DNA from: CAYPZL01 sp964415045
Lineage (GTDB): Bacteria; Planctomycetota; Phycisphaerae; Sedimentisphaerales; Anaerobacaceae
Direction: 5' to 3'
NCBI GenBank assembly: GCA_964415045.1
Contig: CAYPZL010000002.1
Span: 1-64,000 of the forward strand
DNA length: 64,000 bases
Program-made: the position numbers and the translations under genes
Notes under the pieces: generated by a model
Databases searched by the model: none
The model's input: only the letters and a program-made list of their open reading frames with translations
Told to the model about the DNA's origin: nothing
Shown: positions 41,984-50,974 of the stretch, one piece after another
How the letters are laid out: every line of letters starts with the position of its first letter
Numbering within the stretch: position 1 is the first letter of the stretch

Positions 41984-42433
41984 CTATGAAACGCGGAGGT
42001 ACGCCGGGAGGCGGCGCAGGTCGATGACGCGGGTATTCTCGTCGACGTGGCGCAATTCGACGCCGATACAATCGACGCCGTACAGGGCCGCCTCGACTTT
42101 GTCCGCCCATTCGATCAGAACGACCGATTCGCCGTAGCAGAGATCGTCGAAGCCGAGCATCTCGAACTCGGCGACGGAATCCAGGCGGTAGGCGTCGATG
42201 TGGTACAGGTCGAACCGTCCGGCGTATTGATTGACGATAACGAATGTAGGGCTCGTAACGGCTTTGCCGTCTTCGGCGCCGGCGCCGGTGGCGATACCTT
42301 TAATGAGATGCGTCTTGCCGCTGCCCAAGGGCCCGCAAATCGCAAAGATTTCTCCGCCGCGAAGCTGCGTGCCGATGCTGCGTCCGAGTAGAATCGTTTC
42401 TTGAGGCGAATTGGATGTGATGGTCGCGTCCAT
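41984..42433 (-). CDS. tsaE: tRNA threonylcarbamoyladenosine biosynthesis ATPase TsaE
   Basis: A 149-residue cytoplasmic P-loop protein that works with TsaD and TsaB to make t6A37 in ANN-decoding tRNAs. Walker A is CGPLGSGKTHLIKGIA (about 33-48), followed by VTSPTFVIVNQY, the family-specific SPTF motif, and HIDAYRLDSVAEFEMLG. It ends with a short tail. ATG 42433 lies 30 bases after the thiL stop. It is the last gene of the FDP-argH-thiL-tsaE run. The TsaC-like domain needed earlier in t6A synthesis is encoded at 50975. Confidence 0.95.
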   Translation of the reverse strand: MDATITSNSPQETILLGRSIGTQLRGGEIFAICGPLGSGKTHLIKGIATGAGAEDGKAVTSPTFVIVNQYAGRFDLYHIDAYRLDSVAEFEMLGFDDLCYGESVVLIEWADKVEAALYGVDCIGVELRHVDENTRVIDLRRLPAYLRVS

Positions 42434-42463
42434 AGCGTCCTTTATCGGGAGCTTGTTTTCCCG

Positions 42464-43402
42464 TCAGGCCGGCCGGGACGTATCGCCGAGATGATCGTAC
42501 CCGCTCGGCTTCAGCTCCCGGCACGCGCCGTCCGGCATCACAATTTGCATACGCGGCTCGGCGGTCACGTTGCCGATTTCCGTAATGGGCACGGAGGCGT
42601 TCCACGACCGGCGCAGCTTCTCCCACTGCCCGGCCGGCAGCGCAAAAAGCAGCTCGAAGTCCTCCCCTTCATTGAGGGCCGCCGCCAGCGGGTCGCGCCG
42701 CTCCTGCGCCGCCGGCGAAACCGGAATGAACGATGCGTTGAGGACCGCTCCGACGCCGCTTTGCCGGCAGATGCGATTCAGGTCCGTGCTGAGTCCGTCG
42801 CTGATGTCGATCATGGCATGCAGGCGGACCGCCCGCGCGATCGCCAGGGCTTCTTCGACGCGCGGCGTGAAGTCCAGATGTCTCCCCTGCCCGGACCCGC
42901 CCAGCGAGCCGGTGACGCAGATCACGTCCCCCGCCCGCGCGCCGTCCCGGCGCACGGGATCGCAATCGCCCGGCTTGCTCAACATGGCCACCGAAACCGC
43001 CAGGCCCCCGGCGCTCTTCCAGCAGGTGATGTCACCACCGACGAGGGGACAGTCGTACCTGTCACCGGCCTGCACGATGCCCGCGTGCAGCTCCTTCAAC
43101 CGCGCGTCGCCGAAATCGGGCGGTAGCCCCACGGCCACCACGGCGGCTAACGGAACCGTCGCCATCGCCGCACAATCGCTCAAGCTGGTCGCCATCGCTT
43201 TGTAGCCGGCCTGCTGCAGCGTGGCCGTTCGTAAGTCGAAGTGTGTCCCCTCCAGGAGCATGTCCGTGGTAATCAGCACCGACGCGCCTTGCCCGACGGC
43301 GATCTGCGCCATGTCGTCGCCGATGCCTATCGGGGAGCGATCAGGAGACAGAGCGCGCTGCGCCCGAAACCAGGCCGTGATGTCGTCTTCGGTGGGGCTC
43401 AT
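42464..43402 (-). CDS. thiL: Thiamine-monophosphate kinase ThiL
   Basis: A 312-residue cytoplasmic enzyme that phosphorylates thiamine monophosphate to the active diphosphate. Family landmarks are IGIGDDMAQI (25-34), ITTDMLLEGTHF (44-55), MATSLSDCAAMA (70-81), PLVGGDITCWKS and MIDISDGLSTDLNRI, the ATP and Mg2+ sites. ATG 43402 overlaps the argH stop by four bases (ATGA). The longer open frame to 43597 is antisense to argH and has no support. Part of the FDP-argH-thiL-tsaE run. Confidence 0.95.
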   Translation of the reverse strand: MSPTEDDITAWFRAQRALSPDRSPIGIGDDMAQIAVGQGASVLITTDMLLEGTHFDLRTATLQQAGYKAMATSLSDCAAMATVPLAAVVAVGLPPDFGDARLKELHAGIVQAGDRYDCPLVGGDITCWKSAGGLAVSVAMLSKPGDCDPVRRDGARAGDVICVTGSLGGSGQGRHLDFTPRVEEALAIARAVRLHAMIDISDGLSTDLNRICRQSGVGAVLNASFIPVSPAAQERRDPLAAALNEGEDFELLFALPAGQWEKLRRSWNASVPITEIGNVTAEPRMQIVMPDGACRELKPSGYDHLGDTSRPA

Positions 43403-44787
43403 CGTTGCGCCAGGTGCTTTTTCCAGTAGGCGATCTGCCGCTGCGCCTGTTCCGAGCCGGCCGCACCGGTCGAAGCGTACCGTTGCACGACGTTCGCGGC
43501 TCCCAAAAACTCGTAGACATCGTCCTCGATGGCAGACGAATGCGCTTTGAACTCGTCCAGTGAAAGCGATTCCAAGGGCTTGCCGGCTCTCTCGCAATGG
43601 GCCACCAGGCCTCCGACGATGCCGTGCGCCTGGCGAAATGGCACCGCCTTGCGCACCAGGTACTCGGCCAGCGCCGTGGCATCGAGGAAACCGGCGTCCA
43701 GACCGGCGGCAATCTCCTTCGTCTTGAAACTCGTGTGCGAGACGACCGCCGCCGCCATCTCCAGCGAACTCCCGGTCGTGTCGGCCGCCGAGAAAACGTG
43801 GATTTTGTCCTCCTGGAGATCGCGGTTGTACCCGGACGGCTGGGCCTTGAGCAGCGTAAGCATGGCCATCAACGCCCCGTACGCGGTCCCGGTCTTGCCC
43901 CGCATCAGCTCGAGCACGTCCGGATTGCGCTTCTGAGGCATCATACTCGATGAGGTGCAGAACGCGTCGTCGATCCGAATGAAATTGAATTCGCTGGTGG
44001 AATAAATGATCCAGTCCTCGGCCAGGCGCGACAGGTGCGCCGCGGTCAGCGCGCAGGCGAAGACGAATTCGGCGCAGAAATCACGATCGCTGACGGCGTC
44101 GATGCTGTTGTACGCGAGATCGGCGAAGCCAAGCTGCTTACTGGTGCTCTCCCGGTCGATCGGCAGCGTCGTGCCCGCAACGGCGCCGGCTCCGAGCGGC
44201 GAGACGTTGAGCCGGTCCCGGCAATCGTTCAGACGCGTGAAGTCGCGCTCAAGCTGTTCCACAAAGCTCAGCAGATAGGCGGCCACGACAATCGGCTGGG
44301 CCCGCTGCATGTGCGTGTACGCGGGCATCAGATCGCCCGTGTGCTTGCCGGCCAACTGCACAAACGCCTTCTGGAGACGCGCGATCTTGGCCTGGAGCGT
44401 CTCGATTTCATCGCGGAGCCAGAGCCGAATATCGGTGGCCACCTGATCGTTGCGGCTGCGCGCCGTGTGCAGCTTCTTGCCGGGCTCCCCGATCCTCTCG
44501 ATCAGCGCCGCCTCGATGGCCATGTGAATGTCCTCGCAGGCCTTGTCAAACGCGAACCGCCCCGCTTCGATGTCTTCGCTGATCTGGATCAGCCCTTCCT
44601 TGATGGCTTTGAGCTCCGCCCGCGTGATGAGCTTGCACTCGGCGAGCATCTGCGCGTGCGCGATCGAGCCGACGATATCGTACTTGTAGAGACGTGTGTC
44701 GTACGAGAGCGACTCGACGTAATCGACCGTCAATTCATCCGGCTTCGACGCCAGCCGTTTTTCCCAGCTTCTCTGTTTCTCAACCAT
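43399..44787 (-). CDS. argH: Argininosuccinate lyase
   Basis: A 462-residue enzyme that splits argininosuccinate into arginine and fumarate, the last step of arginine synthesis. The fumarase/aspartase superfamily signature SSSMMPQKRNPDVLE is intact, as are LHTARSRNDQVATD, YTHMQRAQPI and SPLGAGAVAGTTLPIDR. The N-terminus SWEKRLASKPDELTVDY is normal. ATG 44787 has AAGGA directly in front. It follows the flavodiiron gene by 42 bases and overlaps thiL by four bases. No other arginine genes are in the window. Confidence 0.96.
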   Translation of the reverse strand: MVEKQRSWEKRLASKPDELTVDYVESLSYDTRLYKYDIVGSIAHAQMLAECKLITRAELKAIKEGLIQISEDIEAGRFAFDKACEDIHMAIEAALIERIGEPGKKLHTARSRNDQVATDIRLWLRDEIETLQAKIARLQKAFVQLAGKHTGDLMPAYTHMQRAQPIVVAAYLLSFVEQLERDFTRLNDCRDRLNVSPLGAGAVAGTTLPIDRESTSKQLGFADLAYNSIDAVSDRDFCAEFVFACALTAAHLSRLAEDWIIYSTSEFNFIRIDDAFCTSSSMMPQKRNPDVLELMRGKTGTAYGALMAMLTLLKAQPSGYNRDLQEDKIHVFSAADTTGSSLEMAAAVVSHTSFKTKEIAAGLDAGFLDATALAEYLVRKAVPFRQAHGIVGGLVAHCERAGKPLESLSLDEFKAHSSAIEDDVYEFLGAANVVQRYASTGAAGSEQAQRQIAYWKKHLAQR

Positions 44788-44829
44788 TCCTTGTACTCCG
44801 AAACCACGTGCGTGGCAAAATCGCGACAA

Positions 44830-46029
44830 CTATTTCGCTTCCGGACAAACCCGCCCGGCCAGCGCCCGGCCCAGGTCGCGACACTTATCGAGCTGCTCCG
44901 GCGTCGCCGTGAACCGGGCGTCCACAACCGGCTCGATCAGCTCCAGCGATGCGTCTTCCACGAACTTCCGCATGACCTTGACCGCTCCGCCGGCCCAGCC
45001 GTGGCTGCCGAGGATGCCGACCACCCGATTGCCGATCCGCTTGCCTGCGAGCATTTTCAGCAGCATCTCCATCCACGGAAACACGCCGGCGTCGTACGTC
45101 GGGCTGCCTAACACGAGCCCTTTGTGCCGCCAGACGTCCCGGATCACGTACGAAACGTGGCTGGTTGAGACGTCGTGGGCGCGAACGGTCGTGACCCCGC
45201 CCTCGGCGAGCCCGCGCGCCACCGCCTCGACCATCTTCTCGGTGTTGCCGTACATCGAGGCAAACGCCAGCACCACGCCCGGCTCGGCCTCGTACCGGCT
45301 CCAGCGGTCGTACAGGCCGATAATTCGGCCCGGATCGCTGCGCCAGATCGGCCCGTGAGTGGATGCGACAATCTTGATCTCCAGGGCGCCGAGCTTCTTG
45401 ATGGCTTTCTGAACCATGGGAGCGTATTTGCCCACGATGTTGGAGAAGTACCGCAGAATCTCGTCCTCGAAGTAGTGGATGTCCACCTCATCGTCGAAGA
45501 TACCGCCGTCGAGCGTGCCGAATCCCCCGAAGGCGTCACCGGAAAACAGAATTCCCGCCGAGGCTTCGTACGTCATCATCGTCTCGGGCCAGTGAACCAT
45601 CGGGGTCAGATGAAACTGGAGGGTTCGCTTGCCGAGCTTCAGCTCGTCGCCATCCTGTACGACGTGGATGTCCCTGATGCCGTAGAGGCTCTCCAGGAAC
45701 TCGGCGGTCTTCTTGTTGCCGACGACCTGCATCTGAGGGAATATCTGCTTGAGGATGGGCACCGCGCCGGAATGGTCGGGCTCCAGATGATTGATCACGA
45801 GGTAGTCGATCCGCCGGTCCGGTCCGGTCAGATGCCGGAGTTTTTGCAGGTACTTGCCCACGGAGAGATCCTTGACGGCGTCGATGAGGGCGACTTTCTC
45901 GTCTCGGATCAGATACGAATTATAGGAAACGCCCCTGGGAATGGGCCAGATGGCCTCAAACAGGGCCGTCCGGCGGTCGTTGACTCCCACCCAGTAGACG
46001 TTCTCGACGAGGGGTATCCCACATTCCAT
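44830..46029 (-). CDS. Flavodiiron protein (A-type flavoprotein, FprA-like)
   Basis: A 399-residue cytoplasmic flavoenzyme that reduces O2 to water or NO to N2O, typical of anaerobes and microaerophiles. The N-terminal metallo-beta-lactamase part has NHLEPDHSG (about 82-90), VHWPETMM, SGDAFGG and STHGPIW, which supply the di-iron ligands. The C-terminal flavodoxin part starts at about residue 255 (VVLAFASMYGNTEKMVEAVA) and includes GSPTYDAGVFPWMEMLLK. There is no rubredoxin domain. ATG 46029 has GAGGAGAG upstream. It leads the FDP-argH-thiL-tsaE run and is divergent from nagA. Confidence 0.95.
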   Translation of the reverse strand: MECGIPLVENVYWVGVNDRRTALFEAIWPIPRGVSYNSYLIRDEKVALIDAVKDLSVGKYLQKLRHLTGPDRRIDYLVINHLEPDHSGAVPILKQIFPQMQVVGNKKTAEFLESLYGIRDIHVVQDGDELKLGKRTLQFHLTPMVHWPETMMTYEASAGILFSGDAFGGFGTLDGGIFDDEVDIHYFEDEILRYFSNIVGKYAPMVQKAIKKLGALEIKIVASTHGPIWRSDPGRIIGLYDRWSRYEAEPGVVLAFASMYGNTEKMVEAVARGLAEGGVTTVRAHDVSTSHVSYVIRDVWRHKGLVLGSPTYDAGVFPWMEMLLKMLAGKRIGNRVVGILGSHGWAGGAVKVMRKFVEDASLELIEPVVDARFTATPEQLDKCRDLGRALAGRVCPEAK

Positions 46030-46286
46030 GGTGTCATCTCTCCTCTTGTACAGCATCGTCGTTTGTCGGCCGGACGCTCGAGGCGCAGGCATCCGCCGGC
46101 CAAAGGTCGTACGATAGCCTACGCGACCCCGAGCGTCAATCAAAAGCGCCCCGGCGGTACACGTCTCGTGCTGCTTGCAATATGCCACAGGATGCCGTAT
46201 TGTGCGAGCATCCAGCGAGCGTTGTCGCGCTGCCGGCAATCGTCTGTTCACGAGCCGGGACCGGAATGTACTTGTAGGGCTTGAAC

Positions 46287-47450
46287 ATGGCATCCTTGCT
46301 TATCAGAAACGCCAGATTGTATGACGCTGCCGGGACGGACAGCCCCTGCGGCGTCCTCGTCAAGGACGGCACGATCGAGCGGATCGGCGACCTGTCCCGC
46401 TCGGCTGGCGCAGACCGTGTGCTCGACGCCGGGGGGCGCATCCTCGCGCCCGGCCTGATCGACGTCCACATTCAGGGCGCCGGCGGCGCCGATGTGCTCG
46501 ACGCGGCGCCCGAAGCGCTGGAGGCCATATCGAAGACGTGCGCGCGGTTCGGCGTAACGGGCTTACTGGCAACGACCGTGTACATGCCGGGACAGGAGAA
46601 CCGGCACCTGACGGTGGCGGCCGATTGCGTGGACCGCGATCTGGGCGGCGCCCGGCTCCTCGGCATTCATCTGGAAAGCCCTTTCATCGCGCCGGAGAAA
46701 CGGGGCATGATCCAGCCGGCCTGTATCACCTCCCCCTCGCCGGCCATACTGGAAGAAATCTACAAACTCACGGGCGATACGCTAAAGATGATGGTGATCG
46801 CCCCGGAGTTGCCCGGCAACATCGAAATCATCAGGGCCCTGACGGACCGGGGCACGGTTGCGTGTCTCGGGCACTCGGCGGCGGCCTATGACGACGCCCG
46901 ACGCGGCTTCCAAGCAGGAATTTCGCACATCACGCATCTCTTCAACGCCATGCCCTCCCTGCACCACCGCGCGCCGGGACCGCTGGGCGCGATATTTGAG
47001 GCGGACAACGTCACTTGTCAGGTCATCACCGACGGCGTTCACATCCACCCGTCGGTCGTTCGCCTGGCGTACGCGGCGCTGGGGCCGGACCGCTTTGTCA
47101 CGATCACCGACGGCATGCAGGCCCTGGGCCTGCCCGACGGCAAGTACATCTACAACGGCGTCGAGTACGAAGCGAGAGACGGAGCGGCCCGATACGCAGA
47201 CGGCACCCTCATCGGCACCGCCCTGGGCCTCAATCGCATGCTTGCCCGTCTCACGGAATTCACGGGCTGTTCCCGAATCGAGGCGGTGAACACGGCCACG
47301 CGAAACCCCGCCGTGGTTTTAGGCCTCCAGGACACCAAAGGCGCGATCGCGACCGGCAAAGACGCCGACCTCGTCCTGCTCAATGAGGATTGGTCGGTCC
47401 ATGCCACCATCGTCGCCGGCCGGATCGTCTACCAGGCCCAAGAGAACTGA
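46287..47450 (+). CDS. nagA: N-acetylglucosamine-6-phosphate deacetylase
   Basis: A 387-residue amidohydrolase-fold enzyme that removes acetyl from GlcNAc-6-phosphate, an entry step for amino sugars and cell-wall recycling. Motifs are LAPGLIDVHIQGAGG (about 52-66), GIHLESPFIAPEKRG with the metal Glu, LGHSAAAYDDARRGFQAGIS with the metal His, HLFNAMPSLHHRAPG and TITDGMQALGLPDG with the catalytic Asp. The usual HxH of the first strand is HIQ here, as in many NagA proteins. ATG 46287 follows an AGGG site; TTG 46281 is less likely. It is a single gene. Confidence 0.95.
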   Translation: MASLLIRNARLYDAAGTDSPCGVLVKDGTIERIGDLSRSAGADRVLDAGGRILAPGLIDVHIQGAGGADVLDAAPEALEAISKTCARFGVTGLLATTVYMPGQENRHLTVAADCVDRDLGGARLLGIHLESPFIAPEKRGMIQPACITSPSPAILEEIYKLTGDTLKMMVIAPELPGNIEIIRALTDRGTVACLGHSAAAYDDARRGFQAGISHITHLFNAMPSLHHRAPGPLGAIFEADNVTCQVITDGVHIHPSVVRLAYAALGPDRFVTITDGMQALGLPDGKYIYNGVEYEARDGAARYADGTLIGTALGLNRMLARLTEFTGCSRIEAVNTATRNPAVVLGLQDTKGAIATGKDADLVLLNEDWSVHATIVAGRIVYQAQEN

Positions 47451-47511
47451 TCCGGCTCTCTCTCGGCGCGAGGCTCTGCCACGACCGCAAGTAGGTGCCG
47501 AGGCTGGGTGG

Positions 47512-48729
47512 TTATTCTTCTAAATTCATCTCCACCAGCGAATTATCGCATTTCTCGGCATCGCTCGTCGCGTCCCTGAGAACGTTGCTGCTAAACAGTA
47601 CGCGGACGCTGGGCTTGCCCTCGGTGGCAAGGGCCTTCGGAGCCACTGAGGAGAACAGATTGCCCACCACGGCCACGTCGGCCGCCCCTTCCAGCGTGAG
47701 GCCGGCCGCGGCGGTGTCGTTGGGCTGGCGCTTGACCTTGTCCCGGCCGATGTAGCTGTCGGAGAAGTTGTTGCCGCAGACGGTTATGCGCCCGCTGTCG
47801 GGACCGATTCGCAGGGCGTGCTTCTTCACGATGGTGAATGTATTGGCGCTGACGGCGCAGCCGTGCGCATCCCGCAAATCGACCCCGCCGGCGACGTTGT
47901 GCGCGATCACGTTCGCACTGAGCGTAATCCCGTAGCAATCCCGGTCGAGAACGATCGCGGTCCCGTTGCATTCCTCGATCATATTGCCCGAGACGACCGA
48001 TCCGTACGTGTTCTCGATGACGACCCCGTCGCCGAGATGGTCGTCCAGGTTATTCCCCGTCATGCACAGGTTGAACCCGTCGACACAGCGAACGGCGTCC
48101 CGGTTCTCTTCGAACTGATTCGACGAAACGACAATGTCGTGACAGCCGATGAGGTTCAGCCCCGTCTTCTTGTTGTACGTGACGAGCGAATCGCAGATGC
48201 GCGGGTCTTCATAGCAGAAGTACAGATGAATCCCATCGCCCCCATGCTCGCTGACGGTCACGCCCTCGATGAAAATCTCGTTGATGCGACGGGCCTCGAT
48301 CCCGTGGCCGCTCTTGTCGTTACCCGTGAGTCGAAAGTCCGCCAGTCGAATCCTCCACAGCTCGCCCTGGCGATCATCCCGGCCGCTGGGGTGCTGCAGG
48401 ATCAGGGCGCTTTTGCCTTCGGTGTTGACGTTCTTGATGTGCGTGGCGGTGCCCGCTCCTTCGATGACCGCGTCCGAGACGGTGACTCGAAGAGGCTCGG
48501 CAATCTCAAACGTGCCGGGGGGCAAGCGCACCACCCCACCGGCAGCGGGCAGCGCATCGATAGCCGCCTGAATGCTCGGATACGCGGCAGCATCAATCAC
48601 CGCCCCCGCGCCGGGCAATCGCGTCTTTCCTACGGCTGCCCCAGCCCGACTTGCAGCCACGTGAACCCGGCTCACGGTTACGAGAGCCCCCGCAAAAAAC
48701 AGCAGACAGATCCAATGGAGAGTCTTCAT
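47512..48729 (-). CDS. Exported right-handed beta-helix protein
   Basis: A 405-residue secreted protein. A signal peptide (MKTLHWICLLFFAGALVTVS) is followed by the pectate-lyase-3-like opening YPSIQAAIDALPAAGGVVRL (about 51-70), then repeated parallel beta-helix turns such as HGIEARRINEIFIEGVTVSE and GDGVVIENTYGSVVSGNMIE, with periodic Asn and Gly at turn positions. This fold is shared by polysaccharide lyases, epimerases and structural proteins; no catalytic set is obvious. GAAGGAGCACAGAG precedes ATG 48729. It is convergent with nagA and follows the threonine aldolase gene by 72 bases. Confidence 0.87.
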   Translation of the reverse strand: MKTLHWICLLFFAGALVTVSRVHVAASRAGAAVGKTRLPGAGAVIDAAAYPSIQAAIDALPAAGGVVRLPPGTFEIAEPLRVTVSDAVIEGAGTATHIKNVNTEGKSALILQHPSGRDDRQGELWRIRLADFRLTGNDKSGHGIEARRINEIFIEGVTVSEHGGDGIHLYFCYEDPRICDSLVTYNKKTGLNLIGCHDIVVSSNQFEENRDAVRCVDGFNLCMTGNNLDDHLGDGVVIENTYGSVVSGNMIEECNGTAIVLDRDCYGITLSANVIAHNVAGGVDLRDAHGCAVSANTFTIVKKHALRIGPDSGRITVCGNNFSDSYIGRDKVKRQPNDTAAAGLTLEGAADVAVVGNLFSSVAPKALATEGKPSVRVLFSSNVLRDATSDAEKCDNSLVEMNLEE

Positions 48730-48801
48730 CTCTGTGCTCCTTCCCGGTATTTGGCTTGCTGTCTTTCCGCTTTGTAGCCGCACGCCCCGAACGAGGTCTC
48801 G

Positions 48802-49842
48802 TCAGAAGGACTTCATCACCTCAGCCAGGGCGGAAACGGCCCGGTCGATCTCTGCGCTCGTAATGCCGTAGTGCGTCACCGCTCGGAAACGCCGGGGGCC
48901 CAACTTCAGGATCTTGACGCCTTTCGAAGCCAGTCTCGCCAGGATCTCTTCGGCGGGCTTCTGATCATCCGCGACGTCGAAATAGACGATATTCGTCTGC
49001 ACGCGCGCAAGGTCGATGGAGAGACCGTCGATTTCGTTGATGCCCCGGGCCAGCCGGGCGGCGTTCTCGTGATCCTCCCGGATCCTGTCGATCATCTCGT
49101 CCAGAGCGACGATACCGGCGGCCGCGATGACGCCTGCCTGACGCATTCCTCCGCCCACGACCTTGCGGATTCGACGCGCCTCGGCAATGAACTCTTCGGG
49201 ACCGCAGATGACCGAGCCGACCGGGGCGGCCAGCCCCTTCGAAAGGCAAAACGTCAAAGTCTCCACGTGCTGCGTCAGTTCCTTGACGTCCACCCCCAAA
49301 GCCACGGCTGCGTTGAAAACGCGCGCTCCGTCGAGGTGGACACCGAGCTGATGCCTTCGGGCCAGGGCAGCGACCGCCTCCATGTACTCGGCGCTAAGAG
49401 CCGCCCCGCCGCACCGGTTGTGCGTGTTCTCCAGGCAGATCAGGCGGGTGCGCGGGAAATGAACGTTGTCCGCACGGATAGCGGCTTCGATGTCTTCCAG
49501 CCTGACTGTGCCGTCCGGTTGATTGCGAACCGTGTGCGGATGGATCCCACCCAGGGCCGAGATCCCCCCGGCCTCGTACAAAAAGGTGTGAGACACGTCC
49601 CCGAGGATGATCTCCTCGCCGCGGCCACAACGCGCCAGAATCGAAACCAGATTGCCCATGGTCCCGCTGACCACCAGCAGAGCCGACTCTTTGCCGACGC
49701 GCTGAGCCGCCATGCGTTCCAGGCGATTGACGGTCGGATCTTCGCCAAAGACGTCATCTCCCAGTTCGGCCCGGCAGATAGCCTCGCGCATCTCCTCCGA
49801 CGGCAGGGTAACCGTGTCGCTGCGCAGGTCAACAGCATTCAT
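48802..49842 (-). CDS. ltaE: Threonine aldolase (low-specificity, PLP)
   Basis: A 346-residue PLP enzyme that splits threonine to glycine and acetaldehyde. The N-terminus DLRSDTVTLPSEEMREAIC is the family opening. ELGDDVFGEDPTVNRLE, THNRCGGAALS, LGVHLDGARVFNAAVALGVD and LTFCLSKGLAAPVGSVICG follow; the lysine in CLSKGL binds PLP. GGGMRQAGVIAAAGIVALDE is also typical. The length and order are normal. It has no partner except the beta-helix gene downstream on the same strand. Confidence 0.95.
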   Translation of the reverse strand: MNAVDLRSDTVTLPSEEMREAICRAELGDDVFGEDPTVNRLERMAAQRVGKESALLVVSGTMGNLVSILARCGRGEEIILGDVSHTFLYEAGGISALGGIHPHTVRNQPDGTVRLEDIEAAIRADNVHFPRTRLICLENTHNRCGGAALSAEYMEAVAALARRHQLGVHLDGARVFNAAVALGVDVKELTQHVETLTFCLSKGLAAPVGSVICGPEEFIAEARRIRKVVGGGMRQAGVIAAAGIVALDEMIDRIREDHENAARLARGINEIDGLSIDLARVQTNIVYFDVADDQKPAEEILARLASKGVKILKLGPRRFRAVTHYGITSAEIDRAVSALAEVMKSF

Positions 49843-50008
49843 GCCTGTCTCCCATAAAAGTGCTCGAAACTCGTGCGGACGGACACCTCCGACGCCACAC
49901 GCCTAAGATAACCCGGCCGGCGGGCTCCGTCAAGGCAGCGGCCTTGTGGACCGCCGGCGGGGAGCCGGCAGAGATTTTGCCCTTGGCAACCAAGCCTTCT
50001 GACGTATC

Positions 50009-50257
50009 ATGGGGATGAAAAACATGATGGACGGATTATTCTACATCTTCGGTGGCTTGTTGTTCCTGCTCTCGCTGGGGGGACATTTCTATGCCCGGAT
50101 ACGTTTGCGCCCGGGGGCCGACTCGGATCTCGACGACTATTACTGCGAATTCGAGGACCAGCATCCCGAGTACGCCCGGTACACGAAGTGGCTGCAACTG
50201 ACCACCGCCGGTGGAGCCCTGGGAGTCCTCCTGCTGTTTCTGGGAACGGTGCTTTGA
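50009..50257 (+). CDS. Small two-helix membrane protein, 82 aa
   Basis: A hypothetical membrane protein. Two hydrophobic helices (GLFYIFGGLLFLLSLGGHFY and TTAGGALGVLLLFLGTVL) flank an acidic stretch (DSDLDDYYCEFEDQHPEYAR). ATG 50009 starts the frame; ATGs at 50015 or 50024 are also possible and no strong ribosome site is seen. The gene is followed 22 bases later by a terminator, which supports its being real. No family recognised. Confidence 0.6.
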   Translation: MGMKNMMDGLFYIFGGLLFLLSLGGHFYARIRLRPGADSDLDDYYCEFEDQHPEYARYTKWLQLTTAGGALGVLLLFLGTVL

Positions 50258-50279
50258 TGGGCCCCACGTGCCGACGACA

Positions 50280-50321
50280 AAGGCCGGCGGTCCTTTCGAA
50301 CCGTCAGCCTTGTGTCTTTTT
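50280..50321 (+). terminator. Rho-independent terminator after the 82-aa gene
   Basis: AAGGC-C-GGCGGT pairs with ACCGTC-A-GCCTT (one mismatch, one G-U) around an eight-base loop, then GTGTCTTTTT. The outer arm AAGGC/GCCTT with a CCGTCAGCCTT half resembles the pilin terminator at 40685. Confidence 0.72.
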
Positions 50322-50388
50322 CATTGCCCCGTATGCAGAAAGGTCGTCCTTGTCCGAGCCATAGTAACACTGGCCCTCATGGCGGGCG

Positions 50389-50703
50389 TTATTCGAATGC
50401 GATACCCAGTCCGATCGTCGCGTCGTCCAGTGTGCTGCGCCGTTCCACCCTCACCACTCGCCCCTTCTTGACGCGAGCATATTGGCCCTTCTCTTCGGCC
50501 AGCCGTTCCGTCCTCGGGAAGTTCAACTCGACCTCGCTGCCGGGACGCGCCGGTGTCGTCATCGGAACGGAGATGAACGCTCCTACCTTGCTGATATTGG
50601 CGCTGCGGCCGTTGAAGAAACGGTTGGCCTCAGGCAGCCAAACGCTTACGGGCCAGGTCAGTTTCGTCCGCTTCTCCCTGCGTTGTTCCACCAACGTATC
50701 CAT
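50389..50703 (-). CDS. PilZ domain protein
   Basis: A 104-residue single PilZ domain. The c-di-GMP binding motifs are present: RREKR (8-12, RxxxR) in the N-terminal switch and NISKVG (about 37-42, D/NxSxxG) in the barrel, then IGLGIAFE at the end. AAGGAGATCAG precedes ATG 50703. It is divergent from the TsaC fusion gene. Together with the HD-GYP protein of the pilus cluster it shows that c-di-GMP signalling is used by this organism, but the target of this small adaptor is unknown. Confidence 0.92.
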   Translation of the reverse strand: MDTLVEQRREKRTKLTWPVSVWLPEANRFFNGRSANISKVGAFISVPMTTPARPGSEVELNFPRTERLAEEKGQYARVKKGRVVRVERRSTLDDATIGLGIAFE

Positions 50704-50974
50704 CGTCTGATCTCCTTATACCGATCTTCTCCAGTAAACATTGGTATCGGCAAGGTAAATATGGGAGGCTTAGAATATCTGGGGGAAATATTTTTCTTTT
50801 TCGTATTTTTTTCAAAGGCCCGATGGTCAGAAGGGATGTTGCTTTTTTTATCGGGCATTCGCGAGGCACCCTGCCGCCGATTTTGCCGCCCAATGGGCAA
50901 TGGCGATGACCGCGGGCGGGTTGGTTTCCCCAATCCGCTTGCGACGATCTTCGATTTCGTGTAGTCTTGCAAAT
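50704..50974. other. Divergent promoter region with AT-rich tract
   Basis: This is 271 bases between the divergent pilZ and tsaC-fusion starts. Bases 50781-50818 are very T-rich on the plus strand (TATTTTTCTTTTTCGTATTT), in contrast to the GC-rich surroundings, and probably belong to promoters. A 67-codon frame (50761-50964) with an AAGG four bases before its ATG exists but looks like chance. Confidence 0.45.

Noticed and set aside
50761..50964. A 67-codon plus-strand frame (MGGLEYLGEIFFFF...) just before the TsaC fusion
   Set aside because: The Phe-run comes from a T-rich promoter-like tract; the AAGG upstream is weak; composition after residue 35 is Arg/Pro/Gly-rich noise.
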